A stretch of 64,000 bases of DNA from Natronococcus sp. A-GB7 (GTDB taxonomy: Archaea; Halobacteriota; Halobacteria; Halobacteriales; Natrialbaceae): the NCBI RefSeq assembly GCF_029688865.1, contig NZ_JARUKV010000016.1, positions 1-64,000 on the forward strand, given 5' to 3'. Each line of letters starts with the position of its first letter. The stretch's first letter is position 1. Of the stretch, positions 42,031 to 51,118 are shown one piece after another. Both the position numbers and the translations under genes were made by a program. Below the pieces are notes generated by a model. That model did not search any database. It saw only the letters and a program-made list of their open reading frames with translations, and was not told where the DNA came from.

Positions 42031-42189
42031 CTACGACTCGAGCTCGCGATCCGACTCCCGGAGCTCGCGTTGCTCGACCGAGTGACCGGTCTCGACGTAG
42101 TGGCGGATCATCACCTCGTTGAGTTCGCCGTCGGCGTCGTCCTCGACGCGGCGGCTCCACTCACACACCTCGCAGTACGCGATTGGCAC
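42031..42189 (-). CDS. 52-residue zinc-finger microprotein
   Basis: Reverse-strand frame from GTG 42189 to TAG 42033-42031. The protein begins (M/V)PIAYCEVCEWSRRVEDDA and has Cys6, Cys9, His30 and His36 (CEVC ... RHYVETGH), a C2H2-like zinc-binding pattern. There is no ATG upstream in frame. It lies convergent to the 42008 stop and is too small for most callers. No function known; its existence is supported by the metal motif and absence of another gene here. Confidence 0.6.
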   Translation of the reverse strand: MPIAYCEVCEWSRRVEDDADGELNEVMIRHYVETGHSVEQRELRESDRELES

Positions 42190-42305
42190 AGCCGGAGTTT
42201 CGAGTACGGGATCTTGAATTATCTGGTTCGATTCCGTGAATTACGGGAGCAGTCTCCCGGGATTCGAGGACCACCGTTAACTGCGGGCCCGCCGTACGAC
42301 GCCCG

Positions 42306-43763
42306 ATGCCAGACGCCGACGGTCGTCCGAACGTGTTGTTCGTACTCACCGACCAGGAGCGCTACGACTACTCCGCGCCCGACGGCCCGCCCGTCGAGAC
42401 GCCCACCATAGATCGGCTCTCGAGCGAGGGGATGCGCTTCGAACGGGCCGTTACCCCGATCAGCATCTGCACGAGCGCCCGTTCCTCCCTGCTGACGGGG
42501 CTGTTCCCCCACGGCCACGGAATGCTGAACAACAGCCACGAGGCCGACGCGATCCGGGCGAACCTGCCGACGGAGCTACCGACGTTCTCCGAACTGCTCG
42601 CCGAATCCGGCTACGAACTCACCTACACGGGCAAGTGGCACGTCGGCGACGATCAGACCCCCGAGGACTTCGGCTTCTCGTATCTGGGAGGCAGCGACGT
42701 ACACCACGACGACATCGACGAGGCGTTCCGCGAATACCGCGAGCAGCGAGGGACGCCCCTCGAGGGGACCGAACTCGAGGACGAGATCTACACCCGCGGC
42801 GGCGAGGAGTCGGGCACGTTCGTCGCCGCGACGACGCCCGTCGACGTCGAGGACACGCGAGCCTACTTCCTCGCCGAGCGGACGATCGACGCGATCGAGG
42901 CCCACGCCGAGGACGACCGCGAGGAGCCGTTCTTCCACCGGGCGGACTTCTACGGCCCGCACCACCCCTACGTCGTCCCCGAACCGTACGCCTCGATGTA
43001 CGACCCCGAAGACGTCGAACGGCCCGACAGCTACGCCGAGACCTACGACGGGAAACCGCAGGTTCACGAGAACTTCCTGCACTATCGGGGCGTCGCCGAC
43101 TTCGACTGGGATACCTGGGCGGAGGCGATCGCGAAGTACCGCGGGTTCGTGACGATGATCGACGACCAGCTCGAGCGGATCCTCGAAGCCCTCGAGGAAC
43201 ACGGACTCGAGGAGGAGACCGCGGTCGTCCACGCCTCGGATCACGGCGACTTCGTCGGGAGCCACCGCCAGTTCAACAAGGGACCGCTGATGTACGACGA
43301 CACCTACCGGATCCCGCTGCAGGTGCGCTGGCCCGGCGTCGTCGACCCCGGCTCGGTCTGCGAGGATCCCGTTCACCTCCACGATCTGGCCGCGACCTTC
43401 CTCGAGATGGGCGGTCTCGAGGTTCCGGAGTCGTTCCACTCGCGAAGCCTCGTTTCCCTGCTCGAGGGCGAGGACTCCGAGGAGCGCCCCGACTCCGTCT
43501 TCGCGCAGTACCACGGCGACGAGTTCGGGCTCTACACCCAGCGGATGGTCAGAACGAGAGGGTACAAGTACGTCTACAACGGGCCCGATATCGACGAACT
43601 GTACGATCTCGAGGCCGATCCCGCGGAGCTGCAGAACCTGATCGACCACCCCGGCTACGGCGACGCCCGTCGGGAGATGCGAGACCGACTGGTCGACTGG
43701 ATGGACCGAACCGACGACCCGAATCGGAAGTGGGTGCCGGACGTCCTCCGAGAACGGGACTGA
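42306..43763 (+). CDS. Sulfatase family (alkaline-phosphatase superfamily) hydrolase
   Basis: 485 residues. N-terminal RPNVLFVLTDQERYDYSAPD provides metal ligands; CTSAR at residue 55-59 is the formylglycine site (canonical CxPxR or CxAxR, here the third residue is Ser). GKWHVGDDQTPEDFGF and HASDHGDFVGSHRQFNKGPL carry other metal and sulfate ligands. It likely hydrolyses sulfate esters or phosphoesters after Cys-to-formylglycine conversion; the maturase is not in this window. No secretion signal is obvious. Confidence 0.9.
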   Translation: MPDADGRPNVLFVLTDQERYDYSAPDGPPVETPTIDRLSSEGMRFERAVTPISICTSARSSLLTGLFPHGHGMLNNSHEADAIRANLPTELPTFSELLAESGYELTYTGKWHVGDDQTPEDFGFSYLGGSDVHHDDIDEAFREYREQRGTPLEGTELEDEIYTRGGEESGTFVAATTPVDVEDTRAYFLAERTIDAIEAHAEDDREEPFFHRADFYGPHHPYVVPEPYASMYDPEDVERPDSYAETYDGKPQVHENFLHYRGVADFDWDTWAEAIAKYRGFVTMIDDQLERILEALEEHGLEEETAVVHASDHGDFVGSHRQFNKGPLMYDDTYRIPLQVRWPGVVDPGSVCEDPVHLHDLAATFLEMGGLEVPESFHSRSLVSLLEGEDSEERPDSVFAQYHGDEFGLYTQRMVRTRGYKYVYNGPDIDELYDLEADPAELQNLIDHPGYGDARREMRDRLVDWMDRTDDPNRKWVPDVLRERD

Positions 43764-43861
43764 GGCGGGATCCATCGCCCGACCCGGAAGCGTACGTTTA
43801 CGGTCCCGAAGCGGGTAGCCACGTCCATGACCGACGGACCGATCGCGATGGAGGGGAACCG

Positions 43862-44302
43862 ATGAGCCGATCCGGACGCGACGAACCGGACCCCGAGGAG
43901 CTCCGCGAGCGAGCCACCGAGGACGAGGCGATCGCCGACGCGCTCGAGGAGCTCGTCATCGAGCTGCGGGACGAACCGGTCAAAGAGAGCCGACTCGAGG
44001 GGTTGTTCGACGAGGCGACGACCAGCGATCCGAGGATCTGGAACACCGTCACCGCATTCATCGACGTCGAGGACGGCGACGCCGTCGTCACCGACGAATC
44101 CAAACTGGCGGCGGGGAAGTGGGCGCCCGAGATCGTCGACGACTGCGACACGATGGTGACGATCGATATCCAGCGCGGGCTGATGCCCGACGATTTCAAG
44201 TATCAGGTCGGCCGCGAGCTCCAGGATCGGATCACGGAGTTCCGCGAGGAGGCCGCGAGGAAACGACAGGAGGCCGACGAACTCGAGGGCGACGGGGAGT
44301 AG
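43862..44302 (+). CDS. Conserved hypothetical protein with helical ends
   Basis: 146 residues from ATG 43862 (MSRSGRDEPDPEELRERATE). N-terminal and C-terminal helices (ITEFREEAARKRQEADELEG) flank a middle part with KWAPEIVDDCDTMVTIDIQR. It is soluble and acidic, and I recognise no domain. The 98 bases between it and the sulfatase leave open whether they share a transcript. Confidence 0.65.
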   Translation: MSRSGRDEPDPEELRERATEDEAIADALEELVIELRDEPVKESRLEGLFDEATTSDPRIWNTVTAFIDVEDGDAVVTDESKLAAGKWAPEIVDDCDTMVTIDIQRGLMPDDFKYQVGRELQDRITEFREEAARKRQEADELEGDGE

Positions 44303-44370
44303 CGTTTTCGAGGCCTCCGTTCGGTGACCGATCGCGACAGAAATATGTCAGCTCGGATTGACGTCGACGT

Positions 44371-45426
44371 ATGTCCGAGTTTATCACGCCGCCGCCGCTG
44401 GAGCGCGGCGACCGCGTCGCCGTCCTCGCGCCCTCGAGCGCCGGCGCGCGGGAGGCGCCCCACGTCTTCGAGCTGGGTCTCGAGCGACTGCGCGAGCGGT
44501 TCGACCTCGAGCCGGAGATCTACCCGACGGCTCGACAGGGGAACGACTTTCTCGCTGCCAACCCCCGCGCCAGGGCCGCGGACGTCCACGCCGCCTTCCG
44601 CGATCCCGACGTCAGCGGGATCGTCGCAACCATCGGCGGCAGCGACCAGCTGCGGATCCTGAAACACCTCGATCCGGACGTCCTCCGGGCCAGCCCGACC
44701 CGATTCTACGGGATGAGCGACAACACCGCCCTCCAGCTGCTGCTGTGGAACGCGGGCGTCGTCTCGTACAACGGCGCCCAGCTGATGAACGAACTCGCCG
44801 TTCCGGGCGAGCTACCCGCCTACACCGAGCGGTACTGTCGACGCGCGTTCTTCGAGGACGACCTCGGTCGGCTCGAGCCGGCGGCGGAGTGGACCGACGA
44901 GCCCTCGACGTGGTGGACCGATCCCTCGGCGATGGACTCGCCGCCGACCTACGAGCCGAACCCGGGACGACGCTGGGCGGGCGGGAGCGAGCCCGTCGAG
45001 GGTCGGACGTGGGGCGGCTGTCGCGCGATCGTCGAGTGGTTCCTGGCGACCGATCGGTTCGTGCCAGCACCGAGCGCCCTCGAGGGGGCGATCCTGTGTC
45101 TCGAGACCGCCGAATCGATCCCCGATCCCGAAACCGTCGGCGGGACCCTCATGTGTCTCGGCGAGCGCGGCCTGCTCGAGCGGTTCGACGGCGTCGCGAT
45201 CGCTCGCCCGCCGACCCGGAGTTTCCTGAGGGAGCCGCCCCGCGAGCAACGGGAGGCCTACCGCGAGCGACTCTACGAGGAGATCGTCGAGCAGGTTCGG
45301 CGGTACAACCCGGACGCGCCCGTCCTGCTGGGTCTCGACTGGGGACACACGACCCCGATCGCGCCGCTACCGATCGGGGGTCGTCTGGAACTGGACCCGA
45401 GGTCGGAGACCGTCCGGTGTCGCTGA
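44371..45426 (+). CDS. S66 family peptidase (LD-carboxypeptidase-like)
   Basis: 351 residues. The family triad is visible: Ser in FYGMSDNTALQL, Glu in CLETAESIPDPETVGG, and His in LLGLDWGHTTPIAPLPIGG. The N-terminus has GDRVAVLAPSSAGAREAP. Bacterial members recycle peptidoglycan or cleave microcin C7; haloarchaea lack murein, so the substrate must be another amide or peptide. AAATAT-like sequence about 27 bases before the start may be the TATA box. Confidence 0.9.
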   Translation: MSEFITPPPLERGDRVAVLAPSSAGAREAPHVFELGLERLRERFDLEPEIYPTARQGNDFLAANPRARAADVHAAFRDPDVSGIVATIGGSDQLRILKHLDPDVLRASPTRFYGMSDNTALQLLLWNAGVVSYNGAQLMNELAVPGELPAYTERYCRRAFFEDDLGRLEPAAEWTDEPSTWWTDPSAMDSPPTYEPNPGRRWAGGSEPVEGRTWGGCRAIVEWFLATDRFVPAPSALEGAILCLETAESIPDPETVGGTLMCLGERGLLERFDGVAIARPPTRSFLREPPREQREAYRERLYEEIVEQVRRYNPDAPVLLGLDWGHTTPIAPLPIGGRLELDPRSETVRCR

Positions 45427-45436
45427 ACGACCTCGA

Positions 45437-45847
45437 TCACTCGAGCACGACGTCCTCGTGCTCGAATCCGTCGTCCTCGCGCCACCGCCAGGAGCCGACC
45501 TCGAACGGGTCGAGCGAGACGATGACGTACGAGCGGTCGGGCCAGGTGGCGTCGGCCGCGTCGGTCTCGCTGGGGTGGGGTGGGCCCTGCGGGTGGGAGT
45601 GATAGAAGCCGACGATCTCCTCGCCTCGAGCCTCGAGGCGATCGAAGATCGCGAGCTGTTCCTCGGGGTCGATCCGGTACCGGGTTCGAGGAGGCTCGGC
45701 GACGTTTTCGGCGGGATACTGTGACCGAACGGTGCTCGACCCGTTCGGTTCGTACTCGCCACCGAGGACGCCACAGATCTCGAGCGGACTGCCGTCTCGG
45801 GCTCGCTCGACGATCTCCGTGCGAACCGCTTTCGGGAGAACGAGCAC
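45437..45847 (-). CDS. JAMM/MPN metalloprotease
   Basis: 136 residues from GTG 45847 (VLVLPKAVRTEIVERARDGS). The JAMM motif is complete: an early Glu (SPLEICGVLGGEY), HSHP (GFYHSHPQGPPHPSETDAAD) and the distal Ser and Asp. MPN proteins remove ubiquitin-like SAMP modifiers or process other amide bonds; in Haloferax a JAMM enzyme desampylates proteins. Start is two bases after the TGA of the cobalamin-binding protein gene (TGACCGTG), indicating coupled translation. Confidence 0.88.
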   Translation of the reverse strand: MLVLPKAVRTEIVERARDGSPLEICGVLGGEYEPNGSSTVRSQYPAENVAEPPRTRYRIDPEEQLAIFDRLEARGEEIVGFYHSHPQGPPHPSETDAADATWPDRSYVIVSLDPFEVGSWRWREDDGFEHEDVVLE

Positions 45848-45849
45848 GG

Positions 45850-46821
45850 TCAGGGCGCCTGATCGGCCCGGGTCTCGGTCGGTCCCGACGGGTTCGACAC
45901 GAACTCCTCGAGCTCGTCGAACGGAACGGCGACCGACTCGGGCGGGGCGTCGAACCGCTCGGGCTGAACGATCGGTGCCAGCGCCTCGAGGGTGTCCACG
46001 AGCCGCGGCCCGGGCCGGTTGAGGTAGTGGTGGCCGTCCATCGCCCACACCCGACCCTCGCGGACCGCCGCGAGCTCGTCCCACCCCTCGCGTTCGGTGA
46101 GGTCCGATCGATTCGCCGCGGTCTGCTCGAGGTCGAACCCGCAGGGAGCGACGACGACGAGTTCGGGATCGTACTCGAGGATTTCCTCCCATTCGCGGGG
46201 CGTCGAGCGCTGCCCGACGTCCGCCAGCCCGTACTCGCCCCCGGCCCAGTCGACGAGTTCGGCCGTCCAGTGGCCCGCGATCATGGCGGGGTCGGTCCAG
46301 TCGAAGATGGCGATCCGCGGTCGCTCCCGGCTCGCGATACCGGCCGTTCGCTCCCGAACGGCGTCGATCCGTTCCTCGAGGTCGGCTCGGACCTCGCGGG
46401 CTCGCTCCTCGCGGTCGGTCGCACGGCCGACTCGCTCGAGGTCGTCCAGTACGTCGTCGACGGTGTGGGGGTCGACCGTCAGTACGTCGGGATCGGCCTC
46501 GATGCGGTCTACCGCGTCGGCGATCACCGCCTCGTCGACCGCACAGACGTCGCACATCCCTTGCGTGACGATCAGCTCCGGCTCGAGCTCCTCGAGCAGG
46601 TCGACGTCGACCTCGTAGACGCCGTCGTCGGTCTCGCCGATCTCGAGGACCTGCCGGTCGATTTCCTCGCTCGAGGCGTCGGCATCGATACGGGAACGCG
46701 TGATCGAGGGAAGCGACGCGACGCTCGGCGGATAGTCACATTCGTGGGAGACGCCGACGGGCTCGAGCCCGAGCGCGGCAACGAGCTCGGTCGCCGATGG
46801 AAGCGTCGTAACGATTCGCAT
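45850..46821 (-). CDS. Cobalamin-binding (BtuF-like) protein without signal peptide
   Basis: 323 residues (MRIVTTLPSATELVAALGLE). The class III solute-binding fold shows LVGVSHECDYPP-like sequence, DLLEELEPELIVTQGMCDVC, and the C-terminal RVWAMDGHHYLNRPGPRLVD. There is no signal peptide or lipobox, so unlike BtuF it should remain in the cytosol; this cytosolic family is common in haloarchaea and may bind corrinoids. It precedes the JAMM gene by two bases and follows 46876-47436 by 54. Confidence 0.85.
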   Translation of the reverse strand: MRIVTTLPSATELVAALGLEPVGVSHECDYPPSVASLPSITRSRIDADASSEEIDRQVLEIGETDDGVYEVDVDLLEELEPELIVTQGMCDVCAVDEAVIADAVDRIEADPDVLTVDPHTVDDVLDDLERVGRATDREERAREVRADLEERIDAVRERTAGIASRERPRIAIFDWTDPAMIAGHWTAELVDWAGGEYGLADVGQRSTPREWEEILEYDPELVVVAPCGFDLEQTAANRSDLTEREGWDELAAVREGRVWAMDGHHYLNRPGPRLVDTLEALAPIVQPERFDAPPESVAVPFDELEEFVSNPSGPTETRADQAP

Positions 46822-46875
46822 ACCCTCCGTAGGAACGGCAGGATCAAAAGTTGGGGCCCCGACGAGGCGACGGGA

Positions 46876-47436
46876 TCAGTACTCGTCGAGATCCCGCTCG
46901 GAGTCGTCGCCGAGGTCGTGATCGGGTTCCTCCGAGTCGCCCGGCTGCTCGGTCGGGTCGTCCTCGATGTCGATCGTCGTCTCCGAGGACTCCTCGTCGA
47001 TGTCGAACTCGTCGGTCTCGAGTTCGCGTCCCTCGACGCCGACGCTGCCGTCGGTGATCTCGATGGTGACGCCGTCGTGGACCGACTTCGGGTCGCGGCC
47101 GACCATCTTCCCGGTCGCGGACTCGAGCTCGTCGTTGACCGCCCACGCGAACCGGAGGACGGTCTCGAGCTCGGTGCCCGCCTGCCGGATCCCTCGCTCG
47201 GCGGGGAGCTCGCCGAGGCTCTGGGCGCCCTCTGGATGGAGGTACTGGATAGGATGGTCGGTCGGCACTTCGCGGAGGTCGACGTTGAACGACCAGAGGT
47301 ACGGCAACAGCTGCACGGCGTACCCCTGCGGTTTCGGCGCGCGGCGACCCGCCGCGGTAAAGGCGAGGGTCAGCGCCGACGACTCCGCCTCGGTGTCGAA
47401 GTAGACGCCGTCGAAGCCGGGAATCGAGATGCGCAT
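46876..47436 (-). CDS. Conserved hypothetical protein with acidic tail
   Basis: 186 residues. A folded N-terminal part (MRISIPGFDGVYFDTEAESS and GRRAPKPQGYAVQLLPYLWS) is followed by an acidic, low-complexity end (DDPTEQPGDSEEPDHDLGDD). I do not recognise it. It is the first gene of a possible three-gene run with the cobalamin-binding and JAMM genes, transcribed leftwards. Confidence 0.65.
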   Translation of the reverse strand: MRISIPGFDGVYFDTEAESSALTLAFTAAGRRAPKPQGYAVQLLPYLWSFNVDLREVPTDHPIQYLHPEGAQSLGELPAERGIRQAGTELETVLRFAWAVNDELESATGKMVGRDPKSVHDGVTIEITDGSVGVEGRELETDEFDIDEESSETTIDIEDDPTEQPGDSEEPDHDLGDDSERDLDEY

Positions 47437-47525
47437 ACACGAGGATCGGTCTCGTCGGGGGTAAGGGTAGAGCCGGCACTCCCAGCCTCTTTTATCCGTG
47501 CTCGTCGGAGACGGGACTCGTCACC

Positions 47526-48266
47526 TCAGAAACGATCGGCGAACTTGTCTCGCCTGTTGATGTCGAGTTCGCTCACGCTCGAGTGGTCCTGGCTCGCGAC
47601 AAAGCGGATGGCTTCGGCGACCTCCTCGGGCTCGCTGGCCTCGCTCTCGTCGAAGGCCTCGGCGAACGTCTCCCCACTGGTAGTTTCGAACTCCGAGCGG
47701 ACCTCCGCGGGGTTGACGATGCTGACGCCGACGTCGTCGTCGCCGACCTGGGCCGCGACGCTCTTGGCGAACCCGCGAACCCACCACTTCGAGGCGGCGT
47801 AGATCGGGTTGAACGACCGGGGGTACTGCCCGGCGAAGCTCCCGAGGAAGATCAGGTGGCCCTCCCGCTCGCGGACGTGGGGGATCGCCGCGCGGGTCGC
47901 GTAGAAGACGCCGTCGACGTTGGTCTCCTGCATCGTCTCGTACTCTTCCGTGCTCATCTCGGCGACCTCGCTGCCCCGGGAGAGCCCCGCGTTGTTCACC
48001 AGAATATCGAACCCGTCGAAACGGTTGACGGTCTCCTCGATCAGGTTGTCGACGTCGTCCTCCTCGCGGACGTTCGTCGGAACGACGAGCGTCTCGACGC
48101 CGTGGTCGGTCTCGAGGTCGTCGGCCAGCTCCTCGAGGTCGCCCTCGCTGCGGGCCGCGAGGACGACGTTTGCCCCCGCGTCCGCGAGCTCTCGGCAGGT
48201 CGCCGCGCCGATTCCCGCGCTCGCCCCGGTGACGATCGCCGTCTGCTGCTCGAGCGTGTCGGTCAT
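47526..48266 (-). CDS. SDR family oxidoreductase (canonical)
   Basis: 246 residues. Complete classical SDR: TGASAGIGAATCRELADAGA, NNAG (ILVNNAGLSRGSEVAEM), Ser in IFLGSFAGQYPRSFNPIYAA, and YAASK with normal spacing. It ends in LDINRRDKFADRF. Unlike the SDR at 1842 all catalytic residues are present. Coenzyme preference is probably NADPH from the small residues at the end of strand 2 but I did not test this. The substrate is unknown. Confidence 0.92.
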   Translation of the reverse strand: MTDTLEQQTAIVTGASAGIGAATCRELADAGANVVLAARSEGDLEELADDLETDHGVETLVVPTNVREEDDVDNLIEETVNRFDGFDILVNNAGLSRGSEVAEMSTEEYETMQETNVDGVFYATRAAIPHVREREGHLIFLGSFAGQYPRSFNPIYAASKWWVRGFAKSVAAQVGDDDVGVSIVNPAEVRSEFETTSGETFAEAFDESEASEPEEVAEAIRFVASQDHSSVSELDINRRDKFADRF

Positions 48267-48336
48267 CGTACCGAGTCGGACGGCCGTTACCCCCTAAGCG
48301 TTACCGAAGGGCTCGAATGTGTCCGGTTCGGATTCG

Positions 48337-49872
48337 TCAGTAGTTCTCGAGCTCGTACAGCTCGCCGTACTTCGACTCGACGTACTCGAGGAAGTAGTTC
48401 GCCGTGAGCGGTTCGCCCGTCGCGACCTCGATCAGCTCCTCGGTGGGGTAGCGCTGGCCGTGGCGGTGGACGTGCTCGGTCATCCACTCCCAGAGTGGCT
48501 CGAACTCGCCCTCGCGGATCAGGCCGTCGACGTCGAGATCCTCGCGGATCGCGGCGTCGAGTTGGGCGGCGAGTACGCTGCCGACGGTGTAGCCCTGAAA
48601 CGCCGCGAAACGGTACGACCAGTGGGTGTCCTGCAGGCAGCCGTCGGTGTCGGTGTCGGGAACGACGCCGAGGTAGTCGCCCATCTTCGCGTTCCAGGTC
48701 TCGGGAATCTCGGCGACGTCGAGGTCGCCCTCGACGAACGCCCGGTCGATCTCACAGCGAAGGATGATGTGGAGGTGGTAGGTGAGCTCGTCGGCCTCCA
48801 CCCGAATCAGGTTCTCCGGATAGATCCGGTTGACCGCGGCGTAGGCCTCGTCGACGGTGACGTCCTCGAGCTGGGGGAACTGCTCCTTCATGGTCGGAAG
48901 GAAGAACTCCCAGAACGCTCGCGTCCGGCCGACGTGGTTCTCCCAAAATCGCGACTGGGACTCGTGGACGCCCGAGGACAGCGAGGCGCCCAGTGGGTTA
49001 CCGTACTCCTCCTTCGGCAGTCCGAGCTGGTAGCTCGCGTGGCCGAACTCGTGGATCGTCGCCATCAGCGCGTCGATCGGGTCGTGTTCCCGGAACCGGG
49101 TGGTGATCCGAGCGTCGAACTGATTGCCCGACATGAACGGATGGGGCGCGGTGTCGAGACGGCCGCGTTCGCGGGGGTAGCCGAGCAGGTCGACGACCTC
49201 CTGGGAGAGGGCCATCTGATCTTCCTCGTCGTACGAGTACTCCGGAGCCCGGAACGGCGACGGTAGCTCCCGGCCCTCGGCCTCGATCGTCTCGATCAGC
49301 GGGACGAGCCCCTCGCGAAGCTCGTCGAAGATCCCCTCGACGGTTTCGAGCGGGAGGTAGGGCAGACTGTCCTCGTAGAGCACCCGATACGGGTTCGCGT
49401 CGGGCTCGATCGCCGCCGCCCGTTCCCGATGAAGGTCGATCAGTTCTTCGAGGTTCGGCGCGAACTGCTCGAACTCGTCCGCGGCTTTCGCCTCCTGCCA
49501 GACCTGTTGGGTCTCGGTCTGGTGGGCCGCGACGCGTTCGACGAGGTCACCGGGCACGTCGGCCGACCGATCGTACTCCCGGCGTAGTTCTCGGACGACG
49601 GCGGCCTGCTCTTCGTTTAGGTCGACGGAATCGACCTCCTCGAGCCACCCGCCGACCTCGTCGTCGACCAGTAGCTCGTGACCCAGTCCCGACAGCGTCG
49701 AGAGCTGGCCGGCCCGCGCAGGCGTCCCGCCTTCCGGCATCATCACGCGCTGGTCCCAGCCCAGCGCCATCGAGGCCGTTCGGACGTCGGTGAGTTTCTC
49801 GGAACGCTCGAGGAGAGCGCGGTAGGCGTCGGGTGCGTCTGCGTCGTCGTGGGTTTCGTCAGCAGTTCCCAT
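48337..49872 (-). CDS. M32 family carboxypeptidase, paralogue 1
   Basis: 511 residues. Motifs of the M32/thermostable carboxypeptidase family: HPF and DARIT (PHPFMSGNQFDARITTRFRE), HEFGH (TIHEFGHASYQLGLP), HESQSRFWEN, IRVEADELTYHLHI and GCLQDTHW. After HW the expected GxFGYFPTY is replaced by YRFAAFQGYTVG. The enzyme should remove C-terminal residues with a metal ion. A close paralogue lies at 51119-52648, with an exporter between. Confidence 0.93.
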   Translation of the reverse strand: MGTADETHDDADAPDAYRALLERSEKLTDVRTASMALGWDQRVMMPEGGTPARAGQLSTLSGLGHELLVDDEVGGWLEEVDSVDLNEEQAAVVRELRREYDRSADVPGDLVERVAAHQTETQQVWQEAKAADEFEQFAPNLEELIDLHRERAAAIEPDANPYRVLYEDSLPYLPLETVEGIFDELREGLVPLIETIEAEGRELPSPFRAPEYSYDEEDQMALSQEVVDLLGYPRERGRLDTAPHPFMSGNQFDARITTRFREHDPIDALMATIHEFGHASYQLGLPKEEYGNPLGASLSSGVHESQSRFWENHVGRTRAFWEFFLPTMKEQFPQLEDVTVDEAYAAVNRIYPENLIRVEADELTYHLHIILRCEIDRAFVEGDLDVAEIPETWNAKMGDYLGVVPDTDTDGCLQDTHWSYRFAAFQGYTVGSVLAAQLDAAIREDLDVDGLIREGEFEPLWEWMTEHVHRHGQRYPTEELIEVATGEPLTANYFLEYVESKYGELYELENY

Positions 49873-50032
49873 ATTTCGGTTCGAAGTATACGGTAGGGAG
49901 TACTAAACGCTCGGATCGAGGCGCCGGGTGGCGCAGTGATTCCCGAGTACGGGTTCGCTCCAACGAACTCGAGAACGAACCCACAGAAGTGGTTCGGTAC
50001 GCTCAAGCACGGGTGCAGAGAACACCCGATCC

Positions 50033-50959
50033 GTGACCCGATATCGGAACGGCGGTCTGTTTCTCACCCTCTGTCTCATCTGGGGAACGACGTTCGTCGC
50101 GATCAGCGCCGGGCTGTTGCACTTTCCACCGGTGTTGCTCGCCGCGTTTCGGTACGATCTCGCCGCGGTACTGCTCCTCGCGTACGTCTATCACACGGAG
50201 ACCGCGTGGCGTCCACGAGGGCGAAACGAGTGGGCGGAGGTCGCCGTCGGTGCGGTGTTTCTCATCGCCGCGTACCACGCGTTCCTCTTTACCGGCCAAC
50301 AGTACACGACCGCCGCGACGGCCGCAATCGTCGTGAGTCTTACCCCGATTCTCTCGGCCGGTTTCTCGCGGGTGTTCGTCCCGGAGTACTCGCTAACCCC
50401 GATCGGCGTCGGTGGCCTTCTGCTCGGCGTCGCCGGCGTGGTCGTCATCGCACGGCCCGACCCCGCGAACCTGCTGTCCTCGGACGTCGTCGCCACCGGC
50501 CTCATCTTCTGTGCCGCTTCGGCGATGGCGCTCGGAAGCGTCCTCTCGCGGCGGATCGAGTCGTCGCTTCCCACGCTTACGATGCAGGCGTGGGCGATGC
50601 TCGGCGGCGCGATCCTCATGCACGCGGTGAGCGCGTCGATTGGCGAACCGATCGACGTCAGTGCGTGGACCCACCCGGAAGCGATCGGCTCGCTGGCGTT
50701 TCTCGTGATCGTCTCGAGCGTACTCGGCTTCTTCCTGTACTTTACCCTGCTCGAGAATCTCGGCCCGGTCGAACTCAACATGGTTTCGTACGTCGCACCC
50801 GCCATCGCCGCGGTCGTCGGGTGGCTCTATCTCGGCGACGAGATCTACCTTTCGACCGTCTTCGGATTCGTCCTCATCGCCGTCGGATTCGTCCTCACGA
50901 AGCGGCGTTTTATCGCACGGGAGCTTTCGACGTTGAAAACGGAACAGACGGCCGACTGA
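50033..50959 (+). CDS. EamA family (DMT superfamily) transporter
   Basis: 308 residues from GTG 50033, ten helices as two EamA repeats (TLCLIWGTTFVAISAGLLHF and AYHAFLFTGQQYTTAATAAI in the first; ATGLIFCAASAMALGSVLSR and VSYVAPAIAAVVGWLYLGDE in the second). Typical exporters of amino acids or metabolites. It lies between two M32 peptidase genes, oriented opposite to both, which may suggest export of peptide-derived amino acids; that is inference. The end is basic and hydrophilic. Confidence 0.92.
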   Translation: MTRYRNGGLFLTLCLIWGTTFVAISAGLLHFPPVLLAAFRYDLAAVLLLAYVYHTETAWRPRGRNEWAEVAVGAVFLIAAYHAFLFTGQQYTTAATAAIVVSLTPILSAGFSRVFVPEYSLTPIGVGGLLLGVAGVVVIARPDPANLLSSDVVATGLIFCAASAMALGSVLSRRIESSLPTLTMQAWAMLGGAILMHAVSASIGEPIDVSAWTHPEAIGSLAFLVIVSSVLGFFLYFTLLENLGPVELNMVSYVAPAIAAVVGWLYLGDEIYLSTVFGFVLIAVGFVLTKRRFIARELSTLKTEQTAD

Positions 50960-51118
50960 TCCCCCGCGGCTGGCGTCGTGGGATTTCACACCGCAGCCAT
51001 GTAACTCCTTTCGGAACGCGGAACTCCATCGTCGCGTTCCCGAGCGCACGAACTACCGAGTGACACCTGGAACGTCGGACACTCGTTCTGAAAACAAAAA
51101 AGATCCCGACGGCCGATC

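Noticed and set aside
45580-47802. 740-codon open frame on the plus strand
   Set aside because: It lies opposite the JAMM, cobalamin-binding and SDR genes, all of which have clear family motifs. The plus-strand protein has none.
50960-51118. Possible small ORF between the EamA gene and the second M32 gene
   Set aside because: No frame with a sensible start and composition; I see only a short A-rich run (GAAAACAAAAAAGATCC) beside the peptidase stop, which on the minus strand is a T-run fitting a terminator.
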